Below are positions 63,965 to 64,000 of a stretch of 64,000 nt of DNA, one piece after another. This DNA is from Epiperipatus broadwayi (Eukaryota; Onychophora; Udeonychophora; Euonychophora; Peripatidae): positions 1-64,000 of the forward strand of contig JAQFVV010000960.1 in the NCBI GenBank assembly GCA_028023455.1, in the 5' to 3' direction. The stretch's first letter is position 1; the number at the start of each line of letters is the position of its first letter. A program made the position numbers and the translations under genes. Below the pieces are notes generated by a model. That model was not told the origin of the DNA. It ran no database searches and was given only the letters and a program-made list of their open reading frames with translations.

Positions 63965-64000
63965 ATAAATGACCCACAAGATGCATTTCGTGCTGAACCA
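63965..64000 (-). repeat. Family B fragment cut by the window end
   Basis: On the minus strand TGGTTCAGCACGAAATGCAT then CTTGTGGGTC and the ATTTATC block. Here stem III is the palindrome AUGCAU followed by C, which may be the ancestral family B form. Confidence 0.6.

Noticed and set aside
1-64000. CRISPR array, operon structure or bacterial origin
   Set aside because: Spliced coding exon, SINEs, LINEs and the absence of dense ORFs show animal nuclear DNA; repeats are dispersed or tandem, not spaced by unique spacers.

Overview
This window is animal nuclear DNA. It is very AT-rich, almost free of protein-coding sequence and saturated with interspersed repeats of many ages. The repeat set (tRNA-derived SINEs, RTE-type LINEs, Penelope-like elements, mariner, hAT and ISXO2-like DNA transposons, Ty3/gypsy remains, many fold-back elements) and the apparently very long intron point to a large repeat-rich invertebrate genome. 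A mollusc, possibly a cephalopod, is my guess; the sequence does not prove it.

One host gene is supported. The first coding exon of a four-transmembrane LHFPL-family protein lies at 11694-12102 on the + strand and ends in a strong splice donor. The roughly 300 bases before it hold a CRE-type TGACGTCA site and an in-frame stop that fixes the start codon. No second exon was recognised, so 12103-64000 is probably intron 1 or intron plus intergenic DNA.

Layout: 1-9370 holds a hAT-type MITE, several fold-back elements, two SINE families and a Penelope-like element (PLE) split by an RTE LINE. 9372-11693 looks like lower-repeat upstream DNA. 12103-21240 holds fold-backs, a 62-bp tandem array, three 58-bp repeats and a decayed hAT transposase. 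21269-23403 and 43140-45001 are two copies of a 2-kb LTR-like repeat. 23445-26110 is an inverted PLE fragment next to a decayed RTE reverse transcriptase. 26205-46750 is a dense mixture of fold-backs, SINEs, ISXO2-like and mariner copies. 46751-50700 is quieter. 50725-64000 holds more fold-backs, a LINE C-terminal region, a gypsy integrase remnant, another mariner and a near-perfect palindrome.

The most interesting signal is not protein coding. At least three distinct fold-back families (C/D, A and F here), and a less certain fourth (B), carry the core of a type I hammerhead ribozyme: CUGANGA, then a small hairpin, then GAAA, then a short palindrome ending in GUC, with a matching stem I. Stem II and the outer part of stem I change between families while staying paired, which is the covariation expected of a selected RNA fold. 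A looser relative with one extra A and no clear cleavage site is linked to the PLE copies. This looks like a community of non-autonomous ribozyme-bearing retroelements related to PLEs and metazoan retrozymes, but arranged as inverted dimers or hairpins.
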